The notes: generated by a model from the letters alone, not told the origin. A stretch of 64,000 bases of DNA from BMS3BBIN04 sp964552465 (GCA_964552465.1 CAZKGR010000015.1:1-64000), one strand, 5' to 3'. Shown: positions 45,356-54,808, counted from the first letter of the stretch. Program-made: numbers and translations.

Positions 45356-47650
45356 TTACTTCATCAGCACGATCTTGCGAACCTCTGAACGATGACCAGA
45401 TGCCAACACATGCACGAAGTATACACCACTGGACATCGCAGTACCGTCGATTGTCAAGGTATGCTGACCAGCCTGATATGTATCGTTCGACACAGTAGCG
45501 ACTTCACGTCCGGCAATGTTGTAGATCGCCACGTTCAACTCAGCCGTCTGTGGCAGGCTAACCGCCAGTGACGTCGTCGGATTGAACGGATTCGGATATG
45601 CCTGGCTCACGGCAAATTCAGTCGGTATCATCGTTTCTGCAACATCTTCCGACGTCAATTCACCATTTGCTTCCTTGTCCCAGTCTTCCGTGGTCAACGG
45701 TTCGCCATCCGGGCTTGGTCCCAGCTTGGTTGCGATGAAGAAATCGAACACGTAGCTGTTGCCAACGAAGTCACCCATATGCTGGAAGAACACATAATCA
45801 CCCGCCGGAGCGTTCGCCGGTACCATCTGACGACGTGTATCGAGAACCGGTGTGAAGTTTGGCGGCAGAATGAATTCACGCACGTAGAACGGCCCATACA
45901 TCACGTTGTCAGGACCCAGCGCACTACGCCACGTTGTTATATTCCATGGAACCTGGTTGTACGATTGCAAGGTCACATCGAAATCGATGTAGCCACCATC
46001 TGCTGGAACAATCGCCAATACCGGAGTGACTGTCAAATCGATCTGCGGGAAAACTTCAAATACATCACCCTGCAACGACGGCTGCAATTGTGCTTCACCG
46101 AAATACACATCCATGGTACCCTGGAAACGCACGTTGTCACCAATCGCCAAACCACTCAGATCCAGACCGGCATCTGACCAGATACGAACCGTCGCATCCC
46201 CAGTACCATCGTTGATCAACAGATTATACGATGTCGCGGGATCGCCCGGAGTCGTCATCAATTCACCCGTCAACTCACACCAGGTGCCTTCAGAACTGAT
46301 CGCAGTACCAAACTGGCCTGTCTGATGTAACAGTGGTTCCGGCATCGGTTCATTCGCACCGACAGTCTTGCCAACGAATTCAACCAATTCAGTAACGTCG
46401 AAGTATTCAGCTACTTCGGCGAATATGCCTAATCGCTCGCGACGCTGCAAATCAATGACATTCGGGTCAATATCGTACAACATGACACCGTAACCAGTTT
46501 CGTCCTGGATATATGCATCAACGTAGCCGTTATGGACCGTGTTCGTTCCCTGAGTGACCGTACCGATGGTCCAGATACGCGAACCAAGCCATACTGGATC
46601 AGTCTGAATTTGCTCAATGGTCACGATCGGGGCTAGCCCTGCTGCGTCAATAAATAGAGTAGCGTCACCGTCCCACGTCAACTGCCAGGGATAAACTTCA
46701 ATGTCCATTTTCACCGTATGAGCTTCCAACGGCATCATAAATCCAATGAATAAATTCTGCCACTGGATTTGATTGTTCACCGTATTCGAGGATAACTCTG
46801 TCAACAGTTCCACGCCGTGAATATCGTAAACGGTGACATGTATTCGTACTGCGCCGGAAGCGTCACTGTCTAAGACTGCCGCTTCTGCACAGTGCTGCAT
46901 ACCCGGATGCATCACAAGAAATTCCTGAGAAATCGTGTGATAACCGACATCGCTGGTCAATGTTGCCATTGCGCTGTGGAATCCATGATAACTGAAATCG
47001 GAAGTCTGTTCCAGAAACAAATCTTCTGAGTTGTCAATCCAGAAATCCGCCATGGTCATACCCCAGTCCTCGAAAGACCAGTTGAGCAGTTCTTCATAGT
47101 ACAGTGGTGGAATCTCGTTCTCGTATCCAGGTGAACCGTAATCTCCATCAGATCCTGGCCACATGAGCAGAGATTCAGCCCAATTCGCGCCAATATGATT
47201 TTCCGTTTCACCCACTGTGAGATACATGGATGCACCATTCGGATCCGGCCATTCAATGCCGCCGTCATATTCGACGGAGTCAATCATCGCACCGAGATCG
47301 TCGTAGATATAGATCTCATCAGCGCCGTTCCCGAGGAAGAAACCCTCGTAAACGTAGTCAAGATGAATGTTTCCGTTTACCAAAGTATCTGGATTCAAAC
47401 CCAGCAACACATATTCACCAGCTGGGACAAGCAAGGTATCGACAAAAAACGTATCGGTACCTGCGTCTAAAAACATCCAGTCGTACATCGTGACATCAGT
47501 CTCACCAGAATTGAATAACTCTATATACTCACCGTTGCTGTCTGATGACGCCAACGGATTCTGCATGATCTCTGTGATCATGATGTCGGCGTGAGCGACG
47601 CCAACCAGCAAAGCAAGAATCGCAACTATAGCGATTTCCATCCTTCTCAT
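45356..47650 (-). CDS. Secreted lamin-tail-domain protein with T9SS sorting domain
   Basis: A 764-residue secreted protein. ATG 47650 follows AAGGAGG perfectly; the frame also opens at an upstream GTG. Signal peptide: MEIAIVAILALLVGVAHA. The lamin-tail (LTD) domain follows directly: DIMITEIMQNP, NGEYIELFNSGETDVTMYDW, PAGEYVLLGLN (about residues 20-160). Middle domains are beta-sandwich-like, one (GTVTQGTNTVHNGYVDAYIQDETGYGVMLYD) resembling OB-fold regions seen beside LTD and nuclease domains. The C-terminus YPNPFNPTTSLAVSLP ... SSGVYFVHVL ... KIVLMK is the sorting domain, close in sequence to that of paralog 2 next door. No nuclease domain was found. The likely role is surface attachment or binding. 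Confidence 0.83.
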   Translation of the reverse strand: MRRMEIAIVAILALLVGVAHADIMITEIMQNPLASSDSNGEYIELFNSGETDVTMYDWMFLDAGTDTFFVDTLLVPAGEYVLLGLNPDTLVNGNIHLDYVYEGFFLGNGADEIYIYDDLGAMIDSVEYDGGIEWPDPNGASMYLTVGETENHIGANWAESLLMWPGSDGDYGSPGYENEIPPLYYEELLNWSFEDWGMTMADFWIDNSEDLFLEQTSDFSYHGFHSAMATLTSDVGYHTISQEFLVMHPGMQHCAEAAVLDSDASGAVRIHVTVYDIHGVELLTELSSNTVNNQIQWQNLFIGFMMPLEAHTVKMDIEVYPWQLTWDGDATLFIDAAGLAPIVTIEQIQTDPVWLGSRIWTIGTVTQGTNTVHNGYVDAYIQDETGYGVMLYDIDPNVIDLQRRERLGIFAEVAEYFDVTELVEFVGKTVGANEPMPEPLLHQTGQFGTAISSEGTWCELTGELMTTPGDPATSYNLLINDGTGDATVRIWSDAGLDLSGLAIGDNVRFQGTMDVYFGEAQLQPSLQGDVFEVFPQIDLTVTPVLAIVPADGGYIDFDVTLQSYNQVPWNITTWRSALGPDNVMYGPFYVREFILPPNFTPVLDTRRQMVPANAPAGDYVFFQHMGDFVGNSYVFDFFIATKLGPSPDGEPLTTEDWDKEANGELTSEDVAETMIPTEFAVSQAYPNPFNPTTSLAVSLPQTAELNVAIYNIAGREVATVSNDTYQAGQHTLTIDGTAMSSGVYFVHVLASGHRSEVRKIVLMK

Positions 47651-47955
47651 CACATCCTCCTTCACAACAGAGTCTGGCCCGTTAGTTTCTGCCGCAACTC
47701 TACGTTCAGCACTCAGAGGATTGTAAGATTTTTGCTCGAGAGTCGAAAAAGGACAAAAATCGTCAAGATAGCGAAATCAGCGATCCGTAGAAATAAAGTA
47801 GTGTTTCTTCATAACTTAGAAAAAAGCTAGAACCCGAAAATACGTTGAATCGAGATTTTCTATGAGTGTCTCTCCTCTGAGACTGAATTGGGAGAAAAGT
47901 ACTGAGTCGGGCTGAATTCCCCAGTGATTGACCGTTTCTCTATCTGAAATCAATG
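47651..47955. other. Intergenic region between paralog 3 and lamin-tail gene
   Basis: About 300 bases, AT-rich compared with the genes around it. I see no open frame with a ribosome site, no leftover sorting-domain sequence after the stop of paralog 3 and no clear hairpin. It presumably holds the promoter of the lamin-tail gene. Confidence 0.45.
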
Positions 47956-48987
47956 CTAATCGGGAATGAAATAGAACAGCGCTTCCCACGCCAGCGGATG
48001 CTGTAGAATCAGATCAGCATCGTGTCCAACGTCAGGAATAACGACCAGCGCCTGATTGCCAATCTCTCCGTAGTTAAATCCTATATATTCATCATAGAAC
48101 TGGTTCCGTTGCAGATTATTCCAACCCTGAAGCGCCATTGGCTGATTGTCCGAATTCGGTCCGGTGTCGAGCTCACCGATAATGTAGAAGAAATATTTCT
48201 CCGAATACTGGGCTATGATATTTGCCGCGCCGGTTTGTGCACAATACTCATTCAATTCTTCCAGCCCGTACGGATATCGATTGAACTGTGGAATGAAACC
48301 GCGCATCACTGCATCAGGAGCTGCGAATCCTCCGTCTACACGCCGGCGTTCTTCGCTCAGGTACACAAAAGAACCGTTGCAGATCGAAACATATACCATT
48401 GGGGGACCACCTGTCTGATTGAGTAAAGCTTCAACGCGATTTCCCGCCGCATAGCGATGCGTGTATTTGGCGCCGGCCGACCCGCCGCTGATTACAATTG
48501 CATCAACTTGCGGATTTACCTCTGACACGCGCGAGATTAAACTGTCCATGAAGGTGAAGCTGCTCACCGTAACCGGACGTGGGTGGTTAGCCGTCGACTC
48601 GCTCAACTCACCAAACTGCCAGCCGGAATGACTCCAGAAAGCAATTTCATCTTCCAGATCGTTCTGCTCAATATCTGATTCAAGCAGGAATTGTATACCT
48701 ACAAGCATCGTACTTGGCAACACCTCCGCCTGATAAGCCCCCACACGATACCATTCCCACATCTGCACCACATCTCGTGATCCGCCAGGTAGAAGAACAA
48801 CAATTCGATTCACTTCAGGCTGGTGAATGTCCAGGGGGCGGTTAGATACAAACGGTACACATACGGAATAACCATCGACTGTGATGTAGAATCGATCTTC
48901 CGCTACTATGTCTAGAGGTTGGGCTGTTACATGAGACACGCTCACGAACAGTAACAACAGTAAAATGATTCCGGGCGGCCACTTCAT
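47956..48987 (-). CDS. Secreted alpha/beta-hydrolase-like protein without sorting domain (paralog 3)
   Basis: A 343-residue protein with the same core as paralogs 1 and 2. ATG 48987 follows TTGGGAG; the frame also opens at a TTG at 49008. Signal peptide: IILLLLLFVSVSHVTAQ. Family block EDRFYITVDGYSVCVPFV, VVLLPGGSRDVVQMWEW, elbow GGSAGA (about residue 169) in VISGGSAGAKYTHRYAA, patch PPMVYVSICNGSFVYLSEERR and candidate His in VVIPDVGHDADL. It ends AWEALFYFIPD, exactly where the others go on through a linker to YPNPFN. Thus the T9SS tail is absent and the product may remain periplasmic or leave by another route. No frameshift remains are visible downstream. Confidence 0.82.
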   Translation of the reverse strand: MKWPPGIILLLLLFVSVSHVTAQPLDIVAEDRFYITVDGYSVCVPFVSNRPLDIHQPEVNRIVVLLPGGSRDVVQMWEWYRVGAYQAEVLPSTMLVGIQFLLESDIEQNDLEDEIAFWSHSGWQFGELSESTANHPRPVTVSSFTFMDSLISRVSEVNPQVDAIVISGGSAGAKYTHRYAAGNRVEALLNQTGGPPMVYVSICNGSFVYLSEERRRVDGGFAAPDAVMRGFIPQFNRYPYGLEELNEYCAQTGAANIIAQYSEKYFFYIIGELDTGPNSDNQPMALQGWNNLQRNQFYDEYIGFNYGEIGNQALVVIPDVGHDADLILQHPLAWEALFYFIPD

Positions 48988-49539
48988 TTGGAACTCCCAA
49001 CTCGACAACCCATGCCAGCAGTAATCTATAACCTAATCGAATTGAGCACGAAAACTGAAATCAGATACGTGGATTGTGCATAAAACGAGGAGCCACTCCG
49101 CACTCAATAATCAACTCATAATCGCGAATAGATGGAAGGCCTGATGCTTGAAAAGTGACTGATGGGTACAATCCCGAAATTCTGATAAAGGAGGAACGGT
49201 CTTGATTCTGATCTTATACTACCTGATCCAACCGAACCGTGGCACGCAAGACACTCTCCCGCCCGCGAAATGTGAACTGGAGCACGACTTATCATGTTTC
49301 CCTTGATTGAAAACTGAGTAATATGTAACTTATTGTAAGTGTGGCACGCAGTTTACCCTGACTTCACAATATCGCTGAGATCACTAAAATGAGACGATTC
49401 TTTGATGCTTTGCTGTAGAGATTGGAAACTAACTGTCAGAGATGAATGACAGCGATGTCTGTGGCTAAGGGGGCGATTCGGATCTACAGAAATGATTATC
49501 GGCAATCATCTACACAAGTCTTTGAGGAAAGGAAAAAAA
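48988..49539. other. Long divergent intergenic region upstream of chemoreceptor
   Basis: About 550 bases without a firm gene. At 49187-49306 a strong AAAGGAGG is followed by a TTG codon and a 34-codon frame rich in ordinary residues with no similarity that I know; it could be chance or a small peptide. The 11-base TGTGGCACGCA-like segment occurs twice (about 49240 and 49341). No riboswitch or tRNA was recognised. Confidence 0.35.
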
Positions 49540-52353
49540 ATGCGCGGTCTAAACGACATCAAGATGAAACCCAAGCTGATCGGGACATTTTTGATTCTTG
49601 GCTTGGTACCGCTATTGTTGGTTGCTGCTATCTCCATCAACAGGGCAACAGATTCACTGATGGCAGAGTCGTTCAGTAAGCTGGAATCCGTTCAGGCAAT
49701 TAAGAGCAACCAAATCAGTGATTTCTTTGACTCTCGATTGCTCGATGCCCAGATTTTGGCGGATCTTCCGCAGACGATTGATGCAGTTAAAGACTTGGAT
49801 GGTGCAAACACGACTGCCAAGGAAAGACATGGTATTACAGGTCAGGCACTTCTCGATGATGTTGCATACAAGGCTACCTACAATAACTACAATCCAACCT
49901 TCACCAAGTTCATTGAAACTTATGGATACTATGACATCTTCCTGATCTGTCCGGAGGATGGCGATGTCTTCTATAGCGCGTGTCGCGAAGCTGATTTCGG
50001 GACTGAACTGGGCCGGGAAAACACAAATCTTGCATTCGCCTGGAAAAAAGCGCTGCAAACAGGTAGACCAGTGATGTCTGAGATGGAAGCTTACGCCCCT
50101 TCAGCAGGTGCGCCCGCTATGTTTGTTGCCGCGCCGGTCAGGGATCGGGGCGAAGTGATTGGTGTTCTGGCCATGCAAATCTCCAACGATGAGATCAACG
50201 CCGTCATGCAGGAACGTTCCGGGATGGGTGAAAGCGGAGAAACCTACCTGGTTGGTTCCGACAAGCTAATGCGTTCCGACTCTTTTCTTAATCCGTCCGG
50301 TCACTCTGTTGAAGCATCCTTCGCTGGAAACGTTGCCAAAAACGGTGTGGACACCGACGCCGTCAGAAATGCTATCGCAGGCAGAAGTGGTTCAGAAGTA
50401 ATCACTGACTATAACGGCAACCTCGTGCTTTCCGTGTATTCTCCACTCACTATTAGCGATGATATTAGCTGGATTTGCATTGCGGAAATCGATCTTGCTG
50501 AAGTTCGGATTCCCATTAACTCCATGCGTAACAGCATCATCGTCATTGGTGTAATATTCGGTTTGATCATCGTTTTGATCGGGTTCTTAGTAGCGTCTGG
50601 CATCAGCAATCCGATTCAGAAGATAACTGAGGCTGCTCAACAGATCGAATTGGGAAATCTTAATGACGAAATTCCAATTGCGCAAAATGACGAGATAGGT
50701 ATTCTGGCTGATGTTTTCCGCAACATGCAGGACGGTCTTCAAAACAAGGCTGATGCGGCGGAGGCAATTGCTGGCGGAAACCTGCAGATAGATATTCAGG
50801 TTGCTTCTAACGAGGATGTTCTTGGAAACTCAATGGCAAAAATGAGGGCAAGTCTTCAGGATATGCAGACAGACCTGCAAGAGACTATTGAGCAACAGAA
50901 AGCCGGGAACATCGATGACAGGTGTAATCCTGACAAGTTTAGCGGAGCCTACTCTGAGCTGTTGACGGGAGTGAACGATGTGCTCGAGTCAGTTATTTGT
51001 CCGCTGCTAAAGACATCGGATATCCTGCAACAATATGCGCAAGGTGACCTCTCCAACCAAATGCACCAACTACCCGGAAAGCAAGCCGTGCTGTCATCTG
51101 GGCTGAACAACATCCAGCAAAACCTGAGAGCCTTGATTGACGCCGGTGTCGGCCTCACCAAAGCAGCCAAAGAAGGTGATCTCGAAACACGGGGGGACAC
51201 GAGTATGTTCTCCGGTGGCTATCTCGAAATTATCAGCGGGATGAACAGTACCCTTGACGCGGTAATTGAACCGATCAAAGAAGCTTCCGTAGTTCTTGGA
51301 CAAATTGCAGACGGTGATTTCTCAACAAAGATGACCGGGAATTACAATGGCGATCACAACACCATGAAGAAAGCAATTAACGAAACCGTCGACTCCCTGA
51401 ATAAAATCCTTGGGCAGGTTAATGCCAGTGTTGATCAAGTTTCAACCGGCGCGCAACAGGTTTCTGATTCCAGCCAGTCGCTGTCGCAGGGTGCTACCCA
51501 GCAGGCTGCATCAATGGAAGAGGTTTCGGCATCGGTCGAAGAAATCGGAGCACAAACTAAACAGAACGCTGACAGCGCTTCGGAAGCCAACCAACTTGTG
51601 ACTCACGCTGGTGATTCTGCGTCGGTTGGAAGCGAACACATGCAGCAGATGCTTGTGGCAATGTCGGAGATCAGCGATTCGTCAACACAGGTTCAGAAGA
51701 TCATCAAGGTGATTGATGAGATCGCATTCCAGACCAACCTGCTAGCCCTCAACGCTGCGGTCGAAGCAGCACGTGCCGGTGTCCACGGTAAGGGATTCGC
51801 CGTGGTCGCTGAAGAAGTGCGGAACCTTGCTCAAAGAAGTGCCAAGGCCGCTAGCGAAACAACTGAGCTGATTGAAGGGTCAGTCGCCAAGACAGAAAAC
51901 GGCGGCCGTATCGCTCAAGACACTGCAAATGCACTGGCAGAAATTGTCGATGGCGTAACGAAAGTCAAAGACCTGATTGGCGAAATAGACAGTGCATCCC
52001 GCGAACAATCAACAGCCATCAGTCAGATAAGTGAAGTCCTTATCCAGATTGATCAAGTGACCCAGTCTAATTCGGCAACTTCTGAAGAAAGCGCAGCCAC
52101 CTCAGAAGAGTTGGCTGGCCAGGCCAACCAGTTGTACAACATGGTTTCACGATTCAAGCTGGCACAAACCAGAGTAAGTTCGGGTTTGGACGACGTTTCT
52201 ACACCGTTGGGTTTCAAAGACATCAGCCATGAGGTTGAGCAGGGTATGCAGAAACCCACTGAGTCAGGCAACCAAGGTGACACAACAAACGGCAATGAGG
52301 AAATCTCCATCGACCTGGCTGAGATGGACGACAACGAATTCGGCGACTTCTAA
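49540..52353 (+). CDS. Methyl-accepting chemotaxis protein with long HAMP-like array
   Basis: A 937-residue chemoreceptor. ATG 49540 follows GAGGAAAGG. TM1 is KLIGTFLILGLVPLLLVAAI (about 12-33), followed by a periplasmic sensor of about 300 residues, probably Cache type (GYYDIFLICPEDGDVFYS, GVLAMQISNDEINAVM, GESGETYLVGSDKLMRSDS). TM2 is IIVIGVIFGLIIVLIGFLVA (about 331-353). Then about 250 residues of repeated HAMP-like units, each ending with phrases such as GNLNDEIPIAQNDEIG, GNLQIDIQVASNEDVLG, GDLSNQMHQLPGKQAV, GDLETRGDTSMFSGGY and GDFSTKMTGNYNGDHN. The signalling hairpin is IDEIAFQTNLLALNAAVEAA (about 725). No NWETF-type CheR pentapeptide at the end. No other chemotaxis gene is in the window. 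Confidence 0.92.
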   Translation: MRGLNDIKMKPKLIGTFLILGLVPLLLVAAISINRATDSLMAESFSKLESVQAIKSNQISDFFDSRLLDAQILADLPQTIDAVKDLDGANTTAKERHGITGQALLDDVAYKATYNNYNPTFTKFIETYGYYDIFLICPEDGDVFYSACREADFGTELGRENTNLAFAWKKALQTGRPVMSEMEAYAPSAGAPAMFVAAPVRDRGEVIGVLAMQISNDEINAVMQERSGMGESGETYLVGSDKLMRSDSFLNPSGHSVEASFAGNVAKNGVDTDAVRNAIAGRSGSEVITDYNGNLVLSVYSPLTISDDISWICIAEIDLAEVRIPINSMRNSIIVIGVIFGLIIVLIGFLVASGISNPIQKITEAAQQIELGNLNDEIPIAQNDEIGILADVFRNMQDGLQNKADAAEAIAGGNLQIDIQVASNEDVLGNSMAKMRASLQDMQTDLQETIEQQKAGNIDDRCNPDKFSGAYSELLTGVNDVLESVICPLLKTSDILQQYAQGDLSNQMHQLPGKQAVLSSGLNNIQQNLRALIDAGVGLTKAAKEGDLETRGDTSMFSGGYLEIISGMNSTLDAVIEPIKEASVVLGQIADGDFSTKMTGNYNGDHNTMKKAINETVDSLNKILGQVNASVDQVSTGAQQVSDSSQSLSQGATQQAASMEEVSASVEEIGAQTKQNADSASEANQLVTHAGDSASVGSEHMQQMLVAMSEISDSSTQVQKIIKVIDEIAFQTNLLALNAAVEAARAGVHGKGFAVVAEEVRNLAQRSAKAASETTELIEGSVAKTENGGRIAQDTANALAEIVDGVTKVKDLIGEIDSASREQSTAISQISEVLIQIDQVTQSNSATSEESAATSEELAGQANQLYNMVSRFKLAQTRVSSGLDDVSTPLGFKDISHEVEQGMQKPTESGNQGDTTNGNEEISIDLAEMDDNEFGDF

Positions 52354-52390
52354 CGGTTCCGACAGTGCAGGTTGTTCACACCGCCGATAG

Positions 52391-52418
52391 AAAAACGCCC
52401 CGGAAATCCGGGGCGTTT
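52391..52418. terminator. Bidirectional terminator after chemoreceptor and tonB-2
   Basis: AACGCCCCGG-AAAT-CCGGGGCGTT is a perfect 10-bp stem flanked by A-run and TTT. The same hairpin occurs at 53216-53241. Confidence 0.92.
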
Positions 52419-52452
52419 GATATGAACATAACGCTAATCCTGTAACCAAATG

Positions 52453-53106
52453 CTACTGCAATCGGAACTGGATCACCTGCTTCATGCGGACCTGTACAGC
52501 ACGCTCTCGCTGCACTCCCGGTGAAAACTTCATGGCGGATATCGCTTCAATTGCCGCTTCTGCGAAACCCAAGCCCGCCGGGCGTTCGTCCAGAACAGTG
52601 AAATCCGTAGCGAATCCCTCGACAGTAACCAGAAACTCAACTTGCACAATCCCATCGTTACCGGAACGCCTGGCCATGGCAGGATACAAATTGTGATCCT
52701 TCAGATAGGTGTAAAGTGCACGTGTACCACCAATAATCTCCGGCTTTTTCTCAACAGCGAAGAAATCGTACTCAAAATCATCCTTGGGTTCATACGCTGG
52801 TAGATCCGGTTCCCATTTCCAATCCGCTGGTGTGATCAAGTCCATGTTGTCTTCGAGCGGAATATCCGGGTCCTCAACCGGCAAACTAGGTCGTTCAGGA
52901 GGTTGCGGTTTGTTCGGTGGCGGGATGTACGGGACGTCCGTTACCTCGATTTCCGTGATTTCCGGTTGGGCGATCACAGCAGTGTGTTGATAAGTCTTCG
53001 AGGACAGAAAAACAACTGTAACCAGCAGTAAAGCAATGATAACGCTGAGTTCCAGCACTTTCGGATACAGACGTTTCGCTAGATTCTGCTTTCCTGTCTT
53101 GATCAT
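52453..53106 (-). CDS. tonB: TonB-family energy transducer (copy 2)
   Basis: A 217-residue TonB protein. Short basic N-terminus, one membrane anchor (LELSVIIALLLVTVVFLSS, about 17-35), a periplasmic Pro-rich linker (PPPNKPQPPERPSLPVEDPDIP), then the C-terminal TonB domain: GGTRALYTYLKDHNLYPAMARRSGNDGIVQVEFLV ... AIEAISAMKFSPGVQRERAVQVRMKQVIQFRL. It passes proton-motive energy from ExbBD to outer-membrane receptors. It is a paralog of the gene at 53268, with the same ending pattern, but a perfect terminator lies between them, so it may have its own promoter in the 160-base gap. GGAGGG ribosome site. Confidence 0.92.
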   Translation of the reverse strand: MIKTGKQNLAKRLYPKVLELSVIIALLLVTVVFLSSKTYQHTAVIAQPEITEIEVTDVPYIPPPNKPQPPERPSLPVEDPDIPLEDNMDLITPADWKWEPDLPAYEPKDDFEYDFFAVEKKPEIIGGTRALYTYLKDHNLYPAMARRSGNDGIVQVEFLVTVEGFATDFTVLDERPAGLGFAEAAIEAISAMKFSPGVQRERAVQVRMKQVIQFRLQ

Positions 53107-53215
53107 AATTACCCTCCATTTGCTGACCGTGTCTACTATTAACCTAGCCGCTGCGCAGGAGTAAAAAAAGTATTTCCGATCAAGTACGAAGATTTTTCAC
53201 CGCGCGGAGAGACAA

Positions 53216-53241
53216 AAACGCCCCGGAAATCCGGGGCGTTC
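53216..53241 (-). terminator. Terminator after tonB-1
   Basis: The same hairpin as at 52391-52418 (AACGCCCCGG-AAAT-CCGGGGCGTT) located between the two tonB genes; on the - strand it is followed by TTTTTGTCTC. Confidence 0.88.
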
Positions 53242-53267
53242 TGTTTACAATGACTTGCTCAGATGAG

Positions 53268-53927
53268 CTACTGCAACCTGAACCGGATCGGCTGCTGCAT
53301 GCGCACCTGAACCGCACGGTCACGCTGCATGCCCGGCGTAAACTTCATCGCCGAAATCGCTTTCACACCAGCCTCGCCAAAACCAAGGCCCTGCGGACGT
53401 TCCTGCTTAACGATAACCTGAGTCGGAAAACCTTTCGTATCCACGATGAACTCGATGATCACATCGCCTTCAATCTGCGCCTTCTGCGCCATCTCAGGAT
53501 ACAGGTTGTTACGTTTCAGGTAATCGTACAACGCTTGCGTACCACCAACGATTTTTGGCGGCTCCTCAACGAGGAAGAACTCGACAATCTCATCATCCAC
53601 ACTAGGTGGTGGAGGGGGAGCGTCCATTGTCCAGTCGATTTCATCGATATCTTCAAATGCCAAATCAGCTTCGATGTCCATTTCCGGATCTTCAATCGGA
53701 ATCGTTGGACGAGCTGGCGGCGGGGGACGTTTCACCTGCTTGGTAATCGGGATATCTTCCGTCTCAAGAACCACTTCCTCAGCGGTTCGAAGAGTTACCT
53801 CAGTATCCAGTTTTTTGGATGCGAGGAAGACCACAATCACAATCAGCAGGGAGATCACCAGCCCGAGCTCAACCACCTTCGGGTAGAGCAAACGCACTTC
53901 CCCTTCTGGTTGTTTATACGAAAGCAT
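53268..53927 (-). CDS. tonB: TonB-family energy transducer (copy 1)
   Basis: A 219-residue TonB protein, fifth gene of the exb/ton operon and 18 bases after exbD-2. Membrane anchor VELGLVISLLIVIVVFLAS (about 18-36), a Pro-rich linker (KRPPPPARPTIPIEDPEMD) with an acidic stretch, then the TonB domain GGTQALYDYLKRNNLYPEMAQKAQIEGDVIIEFIV ... GVKAISAMKFTPGMQRDRAVQVRMQQPIRFRL. The TonB box-contacting region is intact. It differs from copy 2 mainly in the linker, so the two could serve different receptor sets (inference). Confidence 0.93.
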   Translation of the reverse strand: MLSYKQPEGEVRLLYPKVVELGLVISLLIVIVVFLASKKLDTEVTLRTAEEVVLETEDIPITKQVKRPPPPARPTIPIEDPEMDIEADLAFEDIDEIDWTMDAPPPPPSVDDEIVEFFLVEEPPKIVGGTQALYDYLKRNNLYPEMAQKAQIEGDVIIEFIVDTKGFPTQVIVKQERPQGLGFGEAGVKAISAMKFTPGMQRDRAVQVRMQQPIRFRLQ

Positions 53928-53945
53928 AGGCGGGTCCTCCTACAG

Positions 53946-54350
53946 TTATTTCAGCCGCGTGGCATAGCTGACACGCAACGTATAGGCATCTCGTAAACGT
54001 TCCTGAATGTCGGTTACGAGACCCATCTCGACATCCTGGTCGATCTTCATGCTAATTATTATACGCCTGTTGGCAGCAAATTTCTCCGCCATAATCGGCT
54101 CTATGTCATCCAAAGTGACGATCTTATCGTCAACGGAGACACGCCCGAGTTTGTCCGCCCACATATAAGCGACGTTACGCTTGGACTCGAGCTTCTCGGT
54201 CGTACGTGCGCTCGGAATCAGTACGGGCAGCCCGTTGAATTCCTTGAACACCGTAACCACCATGAAGAAAATCAGCAGCATGAAAATGATATCCGGCAGC
54301 GAGGCTGTGGGGATAGACGCCTCTGCCTTCGATTTCTTGGCAAATTGCAT
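53946..54350 (-). CDS. exbD: ExbD/TolR biopolymer transport protein (copy 2)
   Basis: A 134-residue inner-membrane protein with one N-terminal helix, PTASLPDIIFMLLIFFMVVTVF (about 14-36), holding the essential membrane Asp in LPDI, and a periplasmic domain of the ExbD/TolR type. Together with ExbB it forms the proton channel that drives TonB. It lies 11 bases after exbD copy 1. The periplasmic part ends RLRDAYTLRVSYATRLK. Confidence 0.92.
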   Translation of the reverse strand: MQFAKKSKAEASIPTASLPDIIFMLLIFFMVVTVFKEFNGLPVLIPSARTTEKLESKRNVAYMWADKLGRVSVDDKIVTLDDIEPIMAEKFAANRRIIISMKIDQDVEMGLVTDIQERLRDAYTLRVSYATRLK

Positions 54351-54361
54351 GACGACTCTCC

Positions 54362-54790
54362 CTATTTCTCCGGTTCTGCAATGGAGATCTTTGTTGCCCC
54401 CGCCGCCTTGGTCGCATCAAGCACCTGGATGAAGGAATCGTACCTCGTTTCCTTCTCCGTCTTGATCGACACAATCAGCTTCGGCTTGCCATCCGCATCC
54501 AGCCCACGCGACTCCACCTTGGTGCGCATCACTTCCTGCACCTGGGTGACGTCTGTGAGTTCATCATCAATCAAAATCTGACCCTGAGCGTTGATCAGCA
54601 CATTGCTGATATTCTCAGGGTTGACCTTGAACTCACCACCACGGTCCGGTAACTGCATCGGAATGCCCATGTCCACATCAATGGTCGTTGTGACCAAAAA
54701 GAAGATCAGGAGCATGAACACGATGTCAGGCAACGAAGCGGTCGGAATATCTTCCTGGCTGCCAGATCTGCGTTTCAATAAGGCCATCAT
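54362..54790 (-). CDS. exbD: ExbD/TolR biopolymer transport protein (copy 1)
   Basis: A 142-residue ExbD protein with the same helix and Asp (IPTASLPDIVFMLLIFFLVTTTI) and a periplasmic domain (VNPENISNVLINAQGQILIDDELTDVTQVQEV). Two different ExbD proteins next to one ExbB is a common arrangement in the FCB group, where they probably form a mixed dimer. Two ATGs in a row (54790, 54787) follow GGAGGCG; either may be used. 18 bases separate it from exbB. Confidence 0.92.
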   Translation of the reverse strand: MMALLKRRSGSQEDIPTASLPDIVFMLLIFFLVTTTIDVDMGIPMQLPDRGGEFKVNPENISNVLINAQGQILIDDELTDVTQVQEVMRTKVESRGLDADGKPKLIVSIKTEKETRYDSFIQVLDATKAAGATKISIAEPEK

Positions 54791-54808
54791 CGCCTCCGGG
54801 GTGGCTGG

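Noticed and set aside
49187..49306. Strong AAAGGAGG followed by a TTG-started 34-codon frame
   Set aside because: The frame is short, begins with a rare start and has no recognisable features; kept only as a remark in the intergenic entry.
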